From Pseudomonas panipatensis (lineage in GTDB: Bacteria; Pseudomonadota; Gammaproteobacteria; Pseudomonadales; Pseudomonadaceae), in NCBI RefSeq assembly GCF_900099785.1, contig NZ_FNDS01000008.1:62001-126000 (forward strand): a stretch of DNA of 64,000 nt, in the 5' to 3' direction. The notes beneath the pieces are model-generated. The model was not told the origin of the DNA, did no database searches, and saw nothing but the letters and a program-made list of their open reading frames with translations. Shown piece after piece: positions 47,760 through 58,689 of this stretch. The position numbers and the translations under genes are program-made. The first letter of the stretch is position 1; each line of letters starts with the position of its first letter.

Positions 47760-48641
47760 TTACTCGGAGAGGTTCTCGCCATCGAGGCTTGCGATCGGCC
47801 AGTACAGATTCGGACGACGGTCGCGGAACACGCCCCAGGCGGTGCGGATCTTCTCCAGTTCGTCGAGATCGAAGCTGTGCACCAGGATGCCTTCCTCGGT
47901 CTCGTTGAGTTCCTCGACCTTCTTGCCGAACTGGTCGGCGATGAACGAGGAGCCGTAGAAGGTGATGTCGTAGCCGTCCTGCTCTTCCTTGCCGATGCGG
48001 TTGGAGGCGATCAGCGGCATCAGGTTGGCGCCGGCATGGCCCTGCTGCACGCGCTGCCAGTGGTCGCGCGAGGTGATGTTGGCGTCATGCGGCTCGCTGC
48101 CGATGGCGGTCGGGTAGAAGAGGATTTCCGCGCCCATCAGCGCCATGCTGCGGGCGCACTCCGGGAACCACTGGTCCCAGCAGATGCCGACGCCGATGCG
48201 CGCGTAGGCGGTATCCCACACTTTGAAACCGCTGTCGCCCGGGTTGAAGTAGTACTTCTCGTGGTAGCCCGGGCCGTCCGGAATGTGGCTCTTGCGGTAG
48301 ATGCCCAGGTTGCTGCCGTCGGCGTCGATGATAGCGATGCTGTTGAAGCGGGCGCGGCCGGCGCGCTCGAAGAAGCTGATCGGCAGAACCACTTTCAGCT
48401 CGGCGGCGACTTTCTGGAAGTGCGCGATGGCGGCGTTCTCTTCCACGCGGGTCGCCAGCTGGGTGTAGTCGGCATTGGGCTTCTGGCAGAAGTAGGGGGT
48501 CTCGAACAGTTCCTGGATCAGGATGATCTGCGCGCCCTTGGCGGCAGCCTGGCGCACCAGCTTCTCGGCATTGGCGATATTGGCCTGGCGATCCCAGGAA
48601 CAGGCCATCTGAGTAGCGGCGACGGTGACATTGCGGGTCAT
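47760..48641 (-). CDS. aguB: N-carbamoylputrescine amidohydrolase
   Basis: Nitrilase-superfamily hydrolase making putrescine from N-carbamoylputrescine. 293 residues. Glu-Lys-Cys triad: LIQELFE (Glu), YRKSHIPDG (Lys), [12 protein letters not shown] (Cys). ATG 48641 chosen because GAGGTG is five bases upstream; ATG 48653 would overlap that site. With AguA it turns agmatine into putrescine, the substrate of the spu system next door. Confidence 0.95.
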   Translation of the reverse strand: MTRNVTVAATQMACSWDRQANIANAEKLVRQAAAKGAQIILIQELFETPYFCQKPNADYTQLATRVEENAAIAHFQKVAAELKVVLPISFFERAGRARFNSIAIIDADGSNLGIYRKSHIPDGPGYHEKYYFNPGDSGFKVWDTAYARIGVGICWDQWFPECARSMALMGAEILFYPTAIGSEPHDANITSRDHWQRVQQGHAGANLMPLIASNRIGKEEQDGYDITFYGSSFIADQFGKKVEELNETEEGILVHSFDLDELEKIRTAWGVFRDRRPNLYWPIASLDGENLSE

Positions 48642-48752
48642 GGAACACCTCATGAGCGGACGCGGATGGGCCTTCTGACCTTAGCAGAGGCCGGTGACGT
48701 TGCTGCGTGGTGGCGTGCATTCGCTCTCCGCGCAGCGTTGAGGCGATTTATA

Positions 48753-48766
48753 TCCGATAAAAATCG
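48753..48766. promoter_or_regulatory. Candidate AguR operator 1
   Basis: CCGAT-AAAA-ATCGG, a palindrome in the AT-rich aguB upstream region, about 115 bases before its start. Confidence 0.5.
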
Positions 48767-48813
48767 GCTTTTGAAGCGATAATTTTCTATTGAAAGAAAT
48801 TTATGGATAAAAA

Positions 48814-48830
48814 ACCGGATAAGTATCGGT
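48814..48830. promoter_or_regulatory. Candidate AguR operator 2
   Basis: ACCG-GATAAGTAT-CGGT; the core CCGGATAAGTATCGG repeats the CCGAT-ATCGG pattern of operator 1. It is about 18 bases downstream of the aguR stop. Confidence 0.5.
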
Positions 48831-48847
48831 AAAAGTATCGCGAGTCT

Positions 48848-49489
48848 TCAGCGGGCGCTCTGCCGTTTGGGCAGGAAGGGCGGCAGGTACAGCGCCAGGT
48901 AGGCGTCGAAGACGCGCATGCCTTCTTCCGCCAGGCGCGGCTCGATGTGGCCGTGGCGTTGCACCGAAAGGGCATAGACGCGGTCGCCCAGCTCCATGGC
49001 CAGGCTGAACACCTCGATATCCTCGGGCAGCTCCGGCAGGTGGAAGTGCCGGTCGAACAGCGCGCGCATGGAGTCGCCGAGTTGCACGTCGTGCTGCCGG
49101 TCGGCCAGGGTCACTTCGGCCAGGCCGTGGCTGGCCAGGATCAGTTGCCGCGCGGCGGCGTCGGCGGCATAGACCGCGAGCATGCGCTCTTCGACGATGC
49201 GCGAGAGGTCACGCCAGCAGCGCAGCGCGGCATGTTCCACCGGGGCGGCGAGGCAGGCGCGGAAGGCCGCGTGGACGTCCGCGGTGAGCGCCTGCAGCAG
49301 CGCCGGCACGCTGGGGAAGAAGTGGTAGACCGAGGATGGCGGCATCTCCGCGCGTTCGGCCACGGCGTAGATCGACAGGCCGGCGGCGCCGTTCTCGGCG
49401 AGCAGGGCGCGGGCGGCAGCGAGGATCGCGGCGATGCGCGCCTGGCTGCTGGCGCGCGGCTTGCGGGAGCTGTTGGCGGTGGTCGACAT
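48848..49489 (-). CDS. aguR: TetR-family repressor of the aguBA operon
   Basis: 213 residues. N-terminal TetR helix-turn-helix (about 15-60: ARIAAILAAARALLAENGAAGLSIYAVAERAEMPPSSVYHFFPSVPALLQALTADV). Helical ligand domain follows. Known role in P. aeruginosa: represses aguBA, relieved by agmatine or N-carbamoylputrescine. It lies upstream of aguB with 206 bases of operator-rich DNA between. Start ATG 49489 has GGAGA upstream. Confidence 0.92.
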   Translation of the reverse strand: MSTTANSSRKPRASSQARIAAILAAARALLAENGAAGLSIYAVAERAEMPPSSVYHFFPSVPALLQALTADVHAAFRACLAAPVEHAALRCWRDLSRIVEERMLAVYAADAAARQLILASHGLAEVTLADRQHDVQLGDSMRALFDRHFHLPELPEDIEVFSLAMELGDRVYALSVQRHGHIEPRLAEEGMRVFDAYLALYLPPFLPKRQSAR

Positions 49490-49544
49490 GGGAATCTCCG
49501 GGCGTGGGCGGCTATTGGACGCCAGCTCACGCCGGAGGAGCAAG

Positions 49545-50603
49545 TCAGTTGCTGGCGCGCAGCTTGTCCCAGACTTCCTTGAACACCGGCGCGGTCTTCT
49601 CCGGCGCGGTTTCCAGGGCGAACAGGCGGCGCTTGGTTTCCTGGTCCGGGTACAGGCCTGCCTGGCTGCGCAGGGCCGGATCGAGGAACGAGGCGGCATC
49701 GGCGTTGCCATTGGGGTAGAGGGTGGCGCTGGTGATCTGCGCGGCGACCTTCGGCTGCATCAGGTAATCGATGAAGCGCAGGGCCTGGTCGCGGTGCTCG
49801 GCGCTGCTGGGGATCACCAGGCTGTCGATGAACAGCACCGAGCCTTCCTGGGGCACCATGAAGTGCACCGGCTGGCCGGCGTTGGCCGCGTGCAGGGCAT
49901 CGCCGACCCAGGCCATGGCGACGCACAGCTTGCCGTCGTTGAGATCCTGGATATAGCGCTCGCTGTCGATGTAGCGCAGGTTCGGCCGCAGCGCCGCGAG
50001 TACCTCGCCGGCGCGGCGAATCTGTGTCGGCGCGCTGCGGGCAAAGTTGCGGCCCTGGTAGTTCATCAGCACCGAGAAGGTTTCGCTGGGAGCATCGAGC
50101 AGGCTGATGCCGCAGCTCTTCAGGCGCTGGCTGTTCTGTGGATCGAACAGCAGGCTCCAGCTATCCGGTATCGGGCCGCCGAGGGCCTTTTCCACCTGCG
50201 GCTGGTTCACTGCCAGGCCCACCGCGCCCCACAGATAGGGCACGGCATGCTGGTTGTTCGGATCGACCGCGGCCAGCTTGCTCAGCAGTTGCGGGTCGAG
50301 GTGCTGGCGGTTGGGCAGGCGCGTGAGGTCCAGCGGCTGGATCAGCTGGTCCTTGATCAGTTGCGGCAGGTCGTTGTGCGAGGGCACCGCGACATCGATG
50401 TGCTCGCCGCTGTGCAGCAGTTGCTTCAGCTCCTCCGCGGTGCTGTAGGTGTGGTACTCGACGCGGATGCCGGTGTCTTTCTCGAAGTCCTTGAGCACTT
50501 CGGGAGCGATGTAGTCGTTCCAGTTGTAGACGCGGATGACTTCTTCGGCCTGGACGAACAGCGGGCACAGTAACAGCAACAGCGGGGCAAGCAGGCGTGG
50601 CAT
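49545..50603 (-). CDS. Orphan polyamine-type periplasmic binding protein
   Basis: 352 residues, a PotF/SpuD-like solute-binding protein with signal peptide LLAPLLLLLCPLFVQA. Mature N-terminal motif YNWNDYIAP parallels YNWSDYIAP of SpuD. At the residue known to separate putrescine from spermidine binding in SpuD/SpuE it has Phe (SVLFIDSL), as in SpuD. ATG 50603 fits GGGAGA six bases upstream; ATG 50609 overlaps it. No permease or ATPase genes follow. Likely uses the SpuFGH machinery. Position fits PA0295. Confidence 0.88.
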   Translation of the reverse strand: MPRLLAPLLLLLCPLFVQAEEVIRVYNWNDYIAPEVLKDFEKDTGIRVEYHTYSTAEELKQLLHSGEHIDVAVPSHNDLPQLIKDQLIQPLDLTRLPNRQHLDPQLLSKLAAVDPNNQHAVPYLWGAVGLAVNQPQVEKALGGPIPDSWSLLFDPQNSQRLKSCGISLLDAPSETFSVLMNYQGRNFARSAPTQIRRAGEVLAALRPNLRYIDSERYIQDLNDGKLCVAMAWVGDALHAANAGQPVHFMVPQEGSVLFIDSLVIPSSAEHRDQALRFIDYLMQPKVAAQITSATLYPNGNADAASFLDPALRSQAGLYPDQETKRRLFALETAPEKTAPVFKEVWDKLRASN

Positions 50604-50830
50604 TGACATTCTCCCTGTATGTCCAAGCGCAGCATGGGCGGCTGGTGGCCGGGCGAGCCCGTTCTCCAGCGAAGAAGGCAGTCGTGCAGAGACGCGGTCG
50701 AGCCGCGTGATAGCGCCGGGGTCGGAGCCGCCGGCACCGACGCCCCCGCGTTGTGTGCCTGTCGGTCCGCCCCGTCGCTTGCCAGCCGTACAAAGAGACG
50801 CCGGCACGGGGCCGGCGTCTCGCGACTGGC

Positions 50831-52207
50831 TTATACGGTGTGCAGGTACCAGTTGTACTCGAGGTCGGAGATCGAGTACTCGAACTCCTGCAGCTCGTGT
50901 TCCTTGCACGCGACGAAGATGTCGATGTACTCGGGGCTGATGTACTTGTTCATCACATCGCTGTCGTCCAGCTCGCGCAGCGCATCGCGCAAGTTGTTCG
51001 GCAGGCTCTGCTCGAGTTGCTCGTAAGCGTTGCCTTCGATGGGCGCGCCCGGTTCGACCTGGTTGGTCAGGCCGTGGTGGATGCCCGCGAGTACCGCTGC
51101 CAGCAGCAGGTACGGGTTGGCGTCGGCACCGGCGACCCGGTGTTCCAGGCGTACCGCTTCCGGCGCGCCGGTCGGCACGCGCAGGGCCACGGTGCGGTTG
51201 TCCAGGCCCCAGCTCGGCGCGTTCGGTACGAAGAAGGCCGAACCGAAGCGGCGGTAGGAGTTCACGTTCGGGCAAAGGAAGGCCATGGAGGCCGGCAGGG
51301 TCTCGAGCACACCGCCGATTGCATGGCGCAACGCGGCGTTCTGCTCGGGATCCTCGCTGGTGAAGATGTTCTTGCCATCCTTGTCCAGCAGCGACACATG
51401 AACGTGCAGACCGTTGCCGGCCTGACCCGGGTAGGGTTTGGCCATGAAGGTCGAGTCCATCTCATGGTCGTAGGCCACGTTCTTGATCAGGCGCTTGAGC
51501 AGTACCGCATAGTCACAGGCCTTCAGCGCGTCGTTGACGTGATGCAGGTTGACTTCGAACTGCGCCGGGGCGCTTTCCTTGACGATGGCGTCGGCCGGGA
51601 TACCTTGGGCGCGGGCTCCGTCGATGATGTCCTGCAGGCAGTCTGCGTACTCGTCGAGGTCGTCGATGGAGTAAACCTGAACCGATTGCGGGCGTTTGCC
51701 GGAGATCGGCGAGCGTGGCGGCTGCGGACGGCCGTTCACGTTCTCCTGGTCGATCAGGTAGAACTCCAGTTCGAAGGCCGCGACGATGCTCAGGCCGATG
51801 TCGGTGAACTTCTGCACGACTTGGCGCAGCACTTCACGTGGGTCGGCGAAGAACGGCTCGCCTTCCATTTCATGCATGGTCATCAGCAGTTGCGCGGTCG
51901 GGCGCTTCTGCCAGGGTTCCATGGCGATGGTGTCGGGGATGGGGAAGCAGACGCGGTCGGCATCGCCGATGTCCAGGCCCAGGCCGGTGCTTTCCACGGT
52001 GGAGCCGGTGATATCGAGGGCGAACAGCGATGCGGGGAGATTGATACCTTTTTCGAATACTTTGGGCAGACTGGTGCGTTCGATGCGTTTACCGCGAACC
52101 ACTCCATTCATGTCTGCAATAAGGAGGTCGACGAATTGGACCTCGGGGTGTTCCTTCAGGAACTCGGTCGCTTCTGTGAGCGGAACGGCACTCGGGGGTA
52201 CCGACAT
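50831..52207 (-). CDS. spuI: Gamma-glutamylpolyamine synthetase
   Basis: 458 residues, glutamine-synthetase fold (PuuA-like). It ligates glutamate to polyamines with ATP. GS-type motifs: beta-grasp domain VQFVDLLIADMNGVVRGKRI, metal ligands AAFELEFYL and FEVNLHHV, and SYRRFGSAFFVPN. The Tyr adenylylation segment of GlnA is not seen. It is divergent from spuA, with 279 bases of operator-like repeats between. Preferred amine is not certain. Confidence 0.9.
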   Translation of the reverse strand: MSVPPSAVPLTEATEFLKEHPEVQFVDLLIADMNGVVRGKRIERTSLPKVFEKGINLPASLFALDITGSTVESTGLGLDIGDADRVCFPIPDTIAMEPWQKRPTAQLLMTMHEMEGEPFFADPREVLRQVVQKFTDIGLSIVAAFELEFYLIDQENVNGRPQPPRSPISGKRPQSVQVYSIDDLDEYADCLQDIIDGARAQGIPADAIVKESAPAQFEVNLHHVNDALKACDYAVLLKRLIKNVAYDHEMDSTFMAKPYPGQAGNGLHVHVSLLDKDGKNIFTSEDPEQNAALRHAIGGVLETLPASMAFLCPNVNSYRRFGSAFFVPNAPSWGLDNRTVALRVPTGAPEAVRLEHRVAGADANPYLLLAAVLAGIHHGLTNQVEPGAPIEGNAYEQLEQSLPNNLRDALRELDDSDVMNKYISPEYIDIFVACKEHELQEFEYSISDLEYNWYLHTV

Positions 52208-52486
52208 GATGCAACACCTTTATTGTTAAAAATTTCAATCATGCAGGGGCTGAGGTGTGAGTCAATCCGAAAGGCCTGTTGTTGTCAATAGCGCCAAAAA
52301 TTGCTCCCTGTTGGTGCAATGGGGCCGTTTTTGGGGCGTTTCAGGTCGCTTTCGACTCGCTGAAAGCCATGGCTGGCGCGATGTTCAGTAAGGCGTGTGC
52401 AATTTTTTACAGAGCTATTGTGTAAAAAAATGAACAGCGCTAAGCTCGGTCGCAACCCATAACACATAACAAGCACGGGTGCCCCA
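52208..52486. promoter_or_regulatory. spuI-spuA divergent control region
   Basis: Two classes of inverted repeat are present: nested ATTGC/GCAAT (52300-52320) and outer CGCCAAAAA/TTTTTGGGGCG (52293-52337), and a perfect TTTTTTACA-N9-TGTAAAAAA at 52403-52429. Near spuI, TTGTTAAAAATTTC (about 52213-52236) contains a TTTTTAACA-like half-site. No sigma-54 site was found. Confidence 0.5.
52403..52429. promoter_or_regulatory. 27-bp perfect inverted repeat before spuA
   Basis: TTTTTTACA, nine-base spacer GAGCTATTG, TGTAAAAAA. About 58 bases before the spuA start. Candidate binding site for a polyamine regulator such as PauR. Confidence 0.55.
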
Positions 52487-53239
52487 ATGTCTCGCCTGCC
52501 GTTAATCGGTGTATCTGCGTGTATCAGGCAGATCGGTCCTCAGCCATACCACACCGCCGGCGACAAATATCTCAAGGCTGTCGTTCACGGCGCTAATGGT
52601 CTTCCGCTGATCATTCCTGCCCTGGGCGAACAGATCGACCAAGGCACCCTGCTGGCCAGTCTCGACGGCCTGCTCTTCACTGGCTCTCCGTCGAACATCG
52701 AGCCTCATCATTATAGTGGTTCTGCGAGCGATGCTGGCACATTGCACGATATCGCCCGCGACGCTACCACACTGCCCCTCATTCGCGCTGCGATCGCCGC
52801 TGGCGTACCGGTACTCGGTATCTGCCGCGGCTTTCAGGAGATCAATGTGGCTATGGGCGGCAGCCTGCACCAGAAGGTGCACGAGACACCAGGATTCATG
52901 GACCACCGCGAGCCGGCAGACCAGCCGCTCGAGGTGCAGTACGCCCAGCGCCATGCCGTGCATGTGCAGCCGGGCGGAGTGCTCGCCGGCATCGGCTTGC
53001 CGGAAGAGATAAAGGTCAATTCCATTCATGGCCAGGGCGTTGAACGTCTGGCGCCGGGCCTTCGAGTAGAAGCGCTGGCGCCTGACGGGTTGGTCGAAGC
53101 CTTCTCCGTCGAAGGTGCCAAGACCTTCGCACTCGGTGTGCAGTGGCACCCGGAGTGGCAGGTCCGATCGAACCCCAACTATCTCGCTATCTTCCAGGCA
53201 TTCGGCAAAGCCTGCAGCAAGAGGGCGGGGCAACGTTGA
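52487..53239 (+). CDS. spuA: Glutamine amidotransferase-type gamma-glutamyl hydrolase
   Basis: 250-residue PuuD-like class I amidotransferase domain. Nucleophile Cys in VLGICRGFQE, His and Glu in LGVQWHPEWQ. Likely cleaves the gamma-glutamyl amide formed by SpuB/SpuI after transamination, freeing GABA. First gene of spuABCDEFGH; 41 bases to spuB. Confidence 0.92.
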   Translation: MSRLPLIGVSACIRQIGPQPYHTAGDKYLKAVVHGANGLPLIIPALGEQIDQGTLLASLDGLLFTGSPSNIEPHHYSGSASDAGTLHDIARDATTLPLIRAAIAAGVPVLGICRGFQEINVAMGGSLHQKVHETPGFMDHREPADQPLEVQYAQRHAVHVQPGGVLAGIGLPEEIKVNSIHGQGVERLAPGLRVEALAPDGLVEAFSVEGAKTFALGVQWHPEWQVRSNPNYLAIFQAFGKACSKRAGQR

Positions 53240-53280
53240 GTCCGGCGGTTGGGGCCGGGCTCTCACACCCTGAGGTCTTT

Positions 53281-54639
53281 ATGACTACCAAGTTAGACCA
53301 GCTGACCAGCTGGCTGAAGGAACGCAAGATCACCGAAGTGGAATGTCTGATCGCCGATCTGACCGGGATTGCCCGGGGCAAGATCGCGCCGACCAACAAG
53401 TTCCTCAACGAGAAGGGCATGCGCCTGCCGGAGAGTGTTCTCCTGCAGACCGTGACCGGTGATTACGTCGAGGACGACATCTATTACGACCTGCTGGACC
53501 CGGCGGACATCGATATGGTCTGCCGCCCGGACGAGAATGCCGTGTTCCTCGTCCCCTGGGCCATCGAACCTACCGCGATGGTGATCCACGATACCTACGA
53601 CAAGCTCGGCAATCCCATCGAGCTGTCGCCGCGCAATATTCTCAAGCGCGTGCTCAAACTCTATTCCGACAAGGGCTGGAAGCCGATCGTGGCCCCGGAG
53701 ATGGAGTTCTACCTGACCAAGCGCAGCGACGACCCAGACTACCCGTTGCAGGCGCCGGTCGGCCGCTCCGGCCGCCAGGAAACCGGCCGCCAGTCCTTCT
53801 CCATCGACGCGGCGAACGAATTCGACCCGCTGTTCGAGGACATGTACGACTGGTGCGAAGCGCAAGGCCTGGACCTGGACACGCTGATCCACGAGGAAGG
53901 CACCGCGCAGATGGAAATCAACTTCCGTCATGGCGATGCCCTCGATCTGGCCGACCAGATCCTGGTGTTCAAGCGCACCATGCGCGAGGCCGCGCTCAAG
54001 CACAACGTCGCGGCGACCTTCATGGCCAAGCCGATGACCGGCGAGCCGGGCAGCGCCATGCACCTGCACCAGAGCATCATCGATATCAAGACCGGCAAGA
54101 ACATCTTCTCCAATGCCGACGGCAGCATGAGCGAGCTGTTCCTGCACCATATCGGTGGCTTGCAACGTTTCATCCCCGAGGCGTTGCCGCTGTTCGCGCC
54201 CAACGTCAACTCGTTCCGCCGCTTCCTGCCGGATACCTCGGCACCGGTGAACGTCGAGTGGGGCGAAGAGAATCGTACCGTCGGCCTGCGCGTGCCGGAC
54301 TCCAACCCGGAGAACCGTCGCGTGGAGAACCGTCTGGCCGGTGCCGATGCCAACCCATACCTGGCCCTGGCGGCCAGCCTGCTGTGTGGCTACATCGGCA
54401 TGATCGAAGGCATCAAGCCCAGTGCCCAGGTCAAAGGACGCGGCTATGAGCGACGCAATCTGCGCTTGCCGCTGACCATCGAGGCGGCGCTGGAAACCAT
54501 GGAAGGCAGCAAGACCCTTGAACAGTACCTCGGTAGCAGGTTCATCCGCGGCTATATCGCGGTGAAGCGCGCCGAGCACGAGAACTTCAAGCGGGTGATC
54601 AGTTCCTGGGAGCGCGAGTTCCTCCTGCTTTCCGTCTGA
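53281..54639 (+). CDS. spuB: Gamma-glutamylpolyamine synthetase SpuB
   Basis: 452-residue glutamine-synthetase paralogue of spuI. Signature VECLIADLTGIARGK, MEFYLTKRSDD, EINFRHGDALDLADQ and SFRRFLPDTSAP. It adds glutamate to polyamines. ATG 53281 is chosen because the family begins here; the frame upstream runs into spuA. Start overlaps nothing. Spu genes are induced by polyamines in P. aeruginosa. Confidence 0.93.
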   Translation: MTTKLDQLTSWLKERKITEVECLIADLTGIARGKIAPTNKFLNEKGMRLPESVLLQTVTGDYVEDDIYYDLLDPADIDMVCRPDENAVFLVPWAIEPTAMVIHDTYDKLGNPIELSPRNILKRVLKLYSDKGWKPIVAPEMEFYLTKRSDDPDYPLQAPVGRSGRQETGRQSFSIDAANEFDPLFEDMYDWCEAQGLDLDTLIHEEGTAQMEINFRHGDALDLADQILVFKRTMREAALKHNVAATFMAKPMTGEPGSAMHLHQSIIDIKTGKNIFSNADGSMSELFLHHIGGLQRFIPEALPLFAPNVNSFRRFLPDTSAPVNVEWGEENRTVGLRVPDSNPENRRVENRLAGADANPYLALAASLLCGYIGMIEGIKPSAQVKGRGYERRNLRLPLTIEAALETMEGSKTLEQYLGSRFIRGYIAVKRAEHENFKRVISSWEREFLLLSV

Positions 54640-54702
54640 TCGGCGTGGGGCCCGGCTGTCCCGGCCGGGCCCTGTGTTACATAGAGAGAGGTTTTGACCA
54701 AA

Positions 54703-56070
54703 ATGACTAAAGAGACCAGCGCCCAGACCCAACACTGGCAGGCGCTCAGCCGCGAACACCACCTGGCTCCGTTCACCGACTACAAACAACTGAACGAGAA
54801 GGGCGCGCGGATCATCACCAAAGCCGAAGGCGTGTACCTGTGGGACAGCGAGGGCAACAAGATCCTCGATGGCATGGCCGGTCTCTGGTGCGTCAACGTC
54901 GGCTACGGCCGCAAGGAACTCGCTGACGCTGCCTACAAGCAGATGCTTGAGCTGCCCTACTACAACCTGTTCTTCCAGACGGCCCACCCGCCGGTGCTGG
55001 AGTTGGCCAAGGCCATCGCCGACATCGCGCCGGAAGGCATGAACCATGTGTTCTTCACCGGTTCGGGTTCGGAGTCCAACGACACCGTGCTGCGCATGGT
55101 CCGCCACTACTGGGCGATCAAGGGCCAGCCGCAGAAGAAGGTGGTCATCGGCCGCTGGAACGGCTACCACGGTTCCACCGTCGCCGGCGTCAGCCTGGGC
55201 GGCATGAAGGCCCTGCACAGCCAGGGCGACCTGCCGATTCCGGGCATCGAGCACATCGCTCAGCCGTACTGGTTCGGCGAGGGCGGCGACATGGACCCGG
55301 AAGAGTTCGGCGTCTGGGCTGCCGAGCAACTGGAGAAGAAAATTCTCGAAGTCGGCGAAGACAAGGTCGCGGCCTTCATCGCCGAGCCGATCCAGGGTGC
55401 CGGCGGCGTGATCGTTCCGCCGCAAAGCTACTGGCCGAAGATCCGCGAGATCCTCGCCAAGTACGACATCCTGTTCATCGCCGACGAAGTCATCTGCGGC
55501 TTCGGCCGCACCGGCGAATGGTTCGGCAGCCAGTACTACGGCAACGCCCCGGACCTGATGCCGATCGCCAAGGGCCTGACCTCCGGCTACATCCCCATGG
55601 GTGGCGTGATCGTCCGCGACGAGATCGTCCATACCCTGAATGAGGGGGGCGAGTTCTACCACGGCTTCACTTACTCTGGGCACCCGGTCGCCGCCGCGGT
55701 GGCGCTGGAGAACATCCGTATCCTGCGTGAAGAGAAGATCGTCGAGACGGTCAAAGCGGAAACGGCACCGTATTTGCAGAAACGCTGGCAGGAACTGGCG
55801 GATCATCCGCTGGTGGGTGAAGCGCGCGGTGTCGGCCTGGTGGCCGCACTGGAGCTGGTCAAGAACAAGAAGACCCGCCAGCGCTTCGAAGGCCAGGGCG
55901 TGGGGATGCTGTGCCGTGAGCACTGCTTCCGCAATGGTCTGATCATGCGTGCGGTTGGCGACACAATGATTATTTCGCCGCCGCTGGTGATCAGTAAGTC
56001 GCAGATCGACGATCTGATCACTCTGGCGCGCAAGTGCCTCGATCAAACCGCCGCTGTTGTGCTGTCTTGA
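54703..56070 (+). CDS. spuC: Polyamine:pyruvate transaminase SpuC
   Basis: 455-residue class III aminotransferase. N-terminal HWQALSREHHLAPFTDYKQLN; PLP-phosphate VFFTGSGSESNDT; FIADEVICGFGRTG (Asp binding PLP N1); PLP Lys in MPIAKGLTSGYIPMG. Transaminates putrescine and other polyamines with pyruvate. ATG 54703 fits AGAGAGAGG upstream; TTG 54694 is too close to it. Confidence 0.94.
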   Translation: MTKETSAQTQHWQALSREHHLAPFTDYKQLNEKGARIITKAEGVYLWDSEGNKILDGMAGLWCVNVGYGRKELADAAYKQMLELPYYNLFFQTAHPPVLELAKAIADIAPEGMNHVFFTGSGSESNDTVLRMVRHYWAIKGQPQKKVVIGRWNGYHGSTVAGVSLGGMKALHSQGDLPIPGIEHIAQPYWFGEGGDMDPEEFGVWAAEQLEKKILEVGEDKVAAFIAEPIQGAGGVIVPPQSYWPKIREILAKYDILFIADEVICGFGRTGEWFGSQYYGNAPDLMPIAKGLTSGYIPMGGVIVRDEIVHTLNEGGEFYHGFTYSGHPVAAAVALENIRILREEKIVETVKAETAPYLQKRWQELADHPLVGEARGVGLVAALELVKNKKTRQRFEGQGVGMLCREHCFRNGLIMRAVGDTMIISPPLVISKSQIDDLITLARKCLDQTAAVVLS

Positions 56071-57288
<1,218 letters not shown>

Positions 57289-57299
57289 TGGGATAGCCC

Positions 57300-57364
57300 G
57301 GCCGGCGATCCTTGCCGGCCTGGATGTACCGGGTACGCGATGGGGGAGCCATGGCTTCCCCATC
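57300..57364 (+). repeat. Two hairpins after spuD
   Basis: GGCCGGC-gatcctt-GCCGGCC at 57300-57320, and a 26-base near-palindrome at 57339-57364 (arms GATGGGGGAGCCA / TGGCTTCCCCATC, one G-U pair). Immediately after the spuD stop; no T run. They may stabilise spuD mRNA and reduce read-through. Confidence 0.6.
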
Positions 57365-57529
57365 CGCGAGGCCCTGAATTTCGGATCATCTCAGTGGGAT
57401 GGCCGTTGGTCGCGACGCTCTCGTAATTGACCGGGCTGTAGACGTTCCGGCGCGCTCCACGGAAGGCCAAACAGATACGCGGTAAACGCTACGCAGACAT
57501 AGAAGCATTCAAAACAACGAGAGGACTAA

Positions 57530-58630
<1,101 letters not shown>

Positions 58631-58643
58631 TAGCAATCCAAGC

Positions 58644-58668
58644 ATGCCCGGCCGCGGGGGTCGGGCAT
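58644..58668 (+). repeat. Hairpin after spuE
   Basis: ATGCCCG and CGGGCAT arms around an 11-base spacer between spuE and spuF. Confidence 0.5.
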
Positions 58669-58689
58669 CAATAGTTGGGAGTTGTGGTA

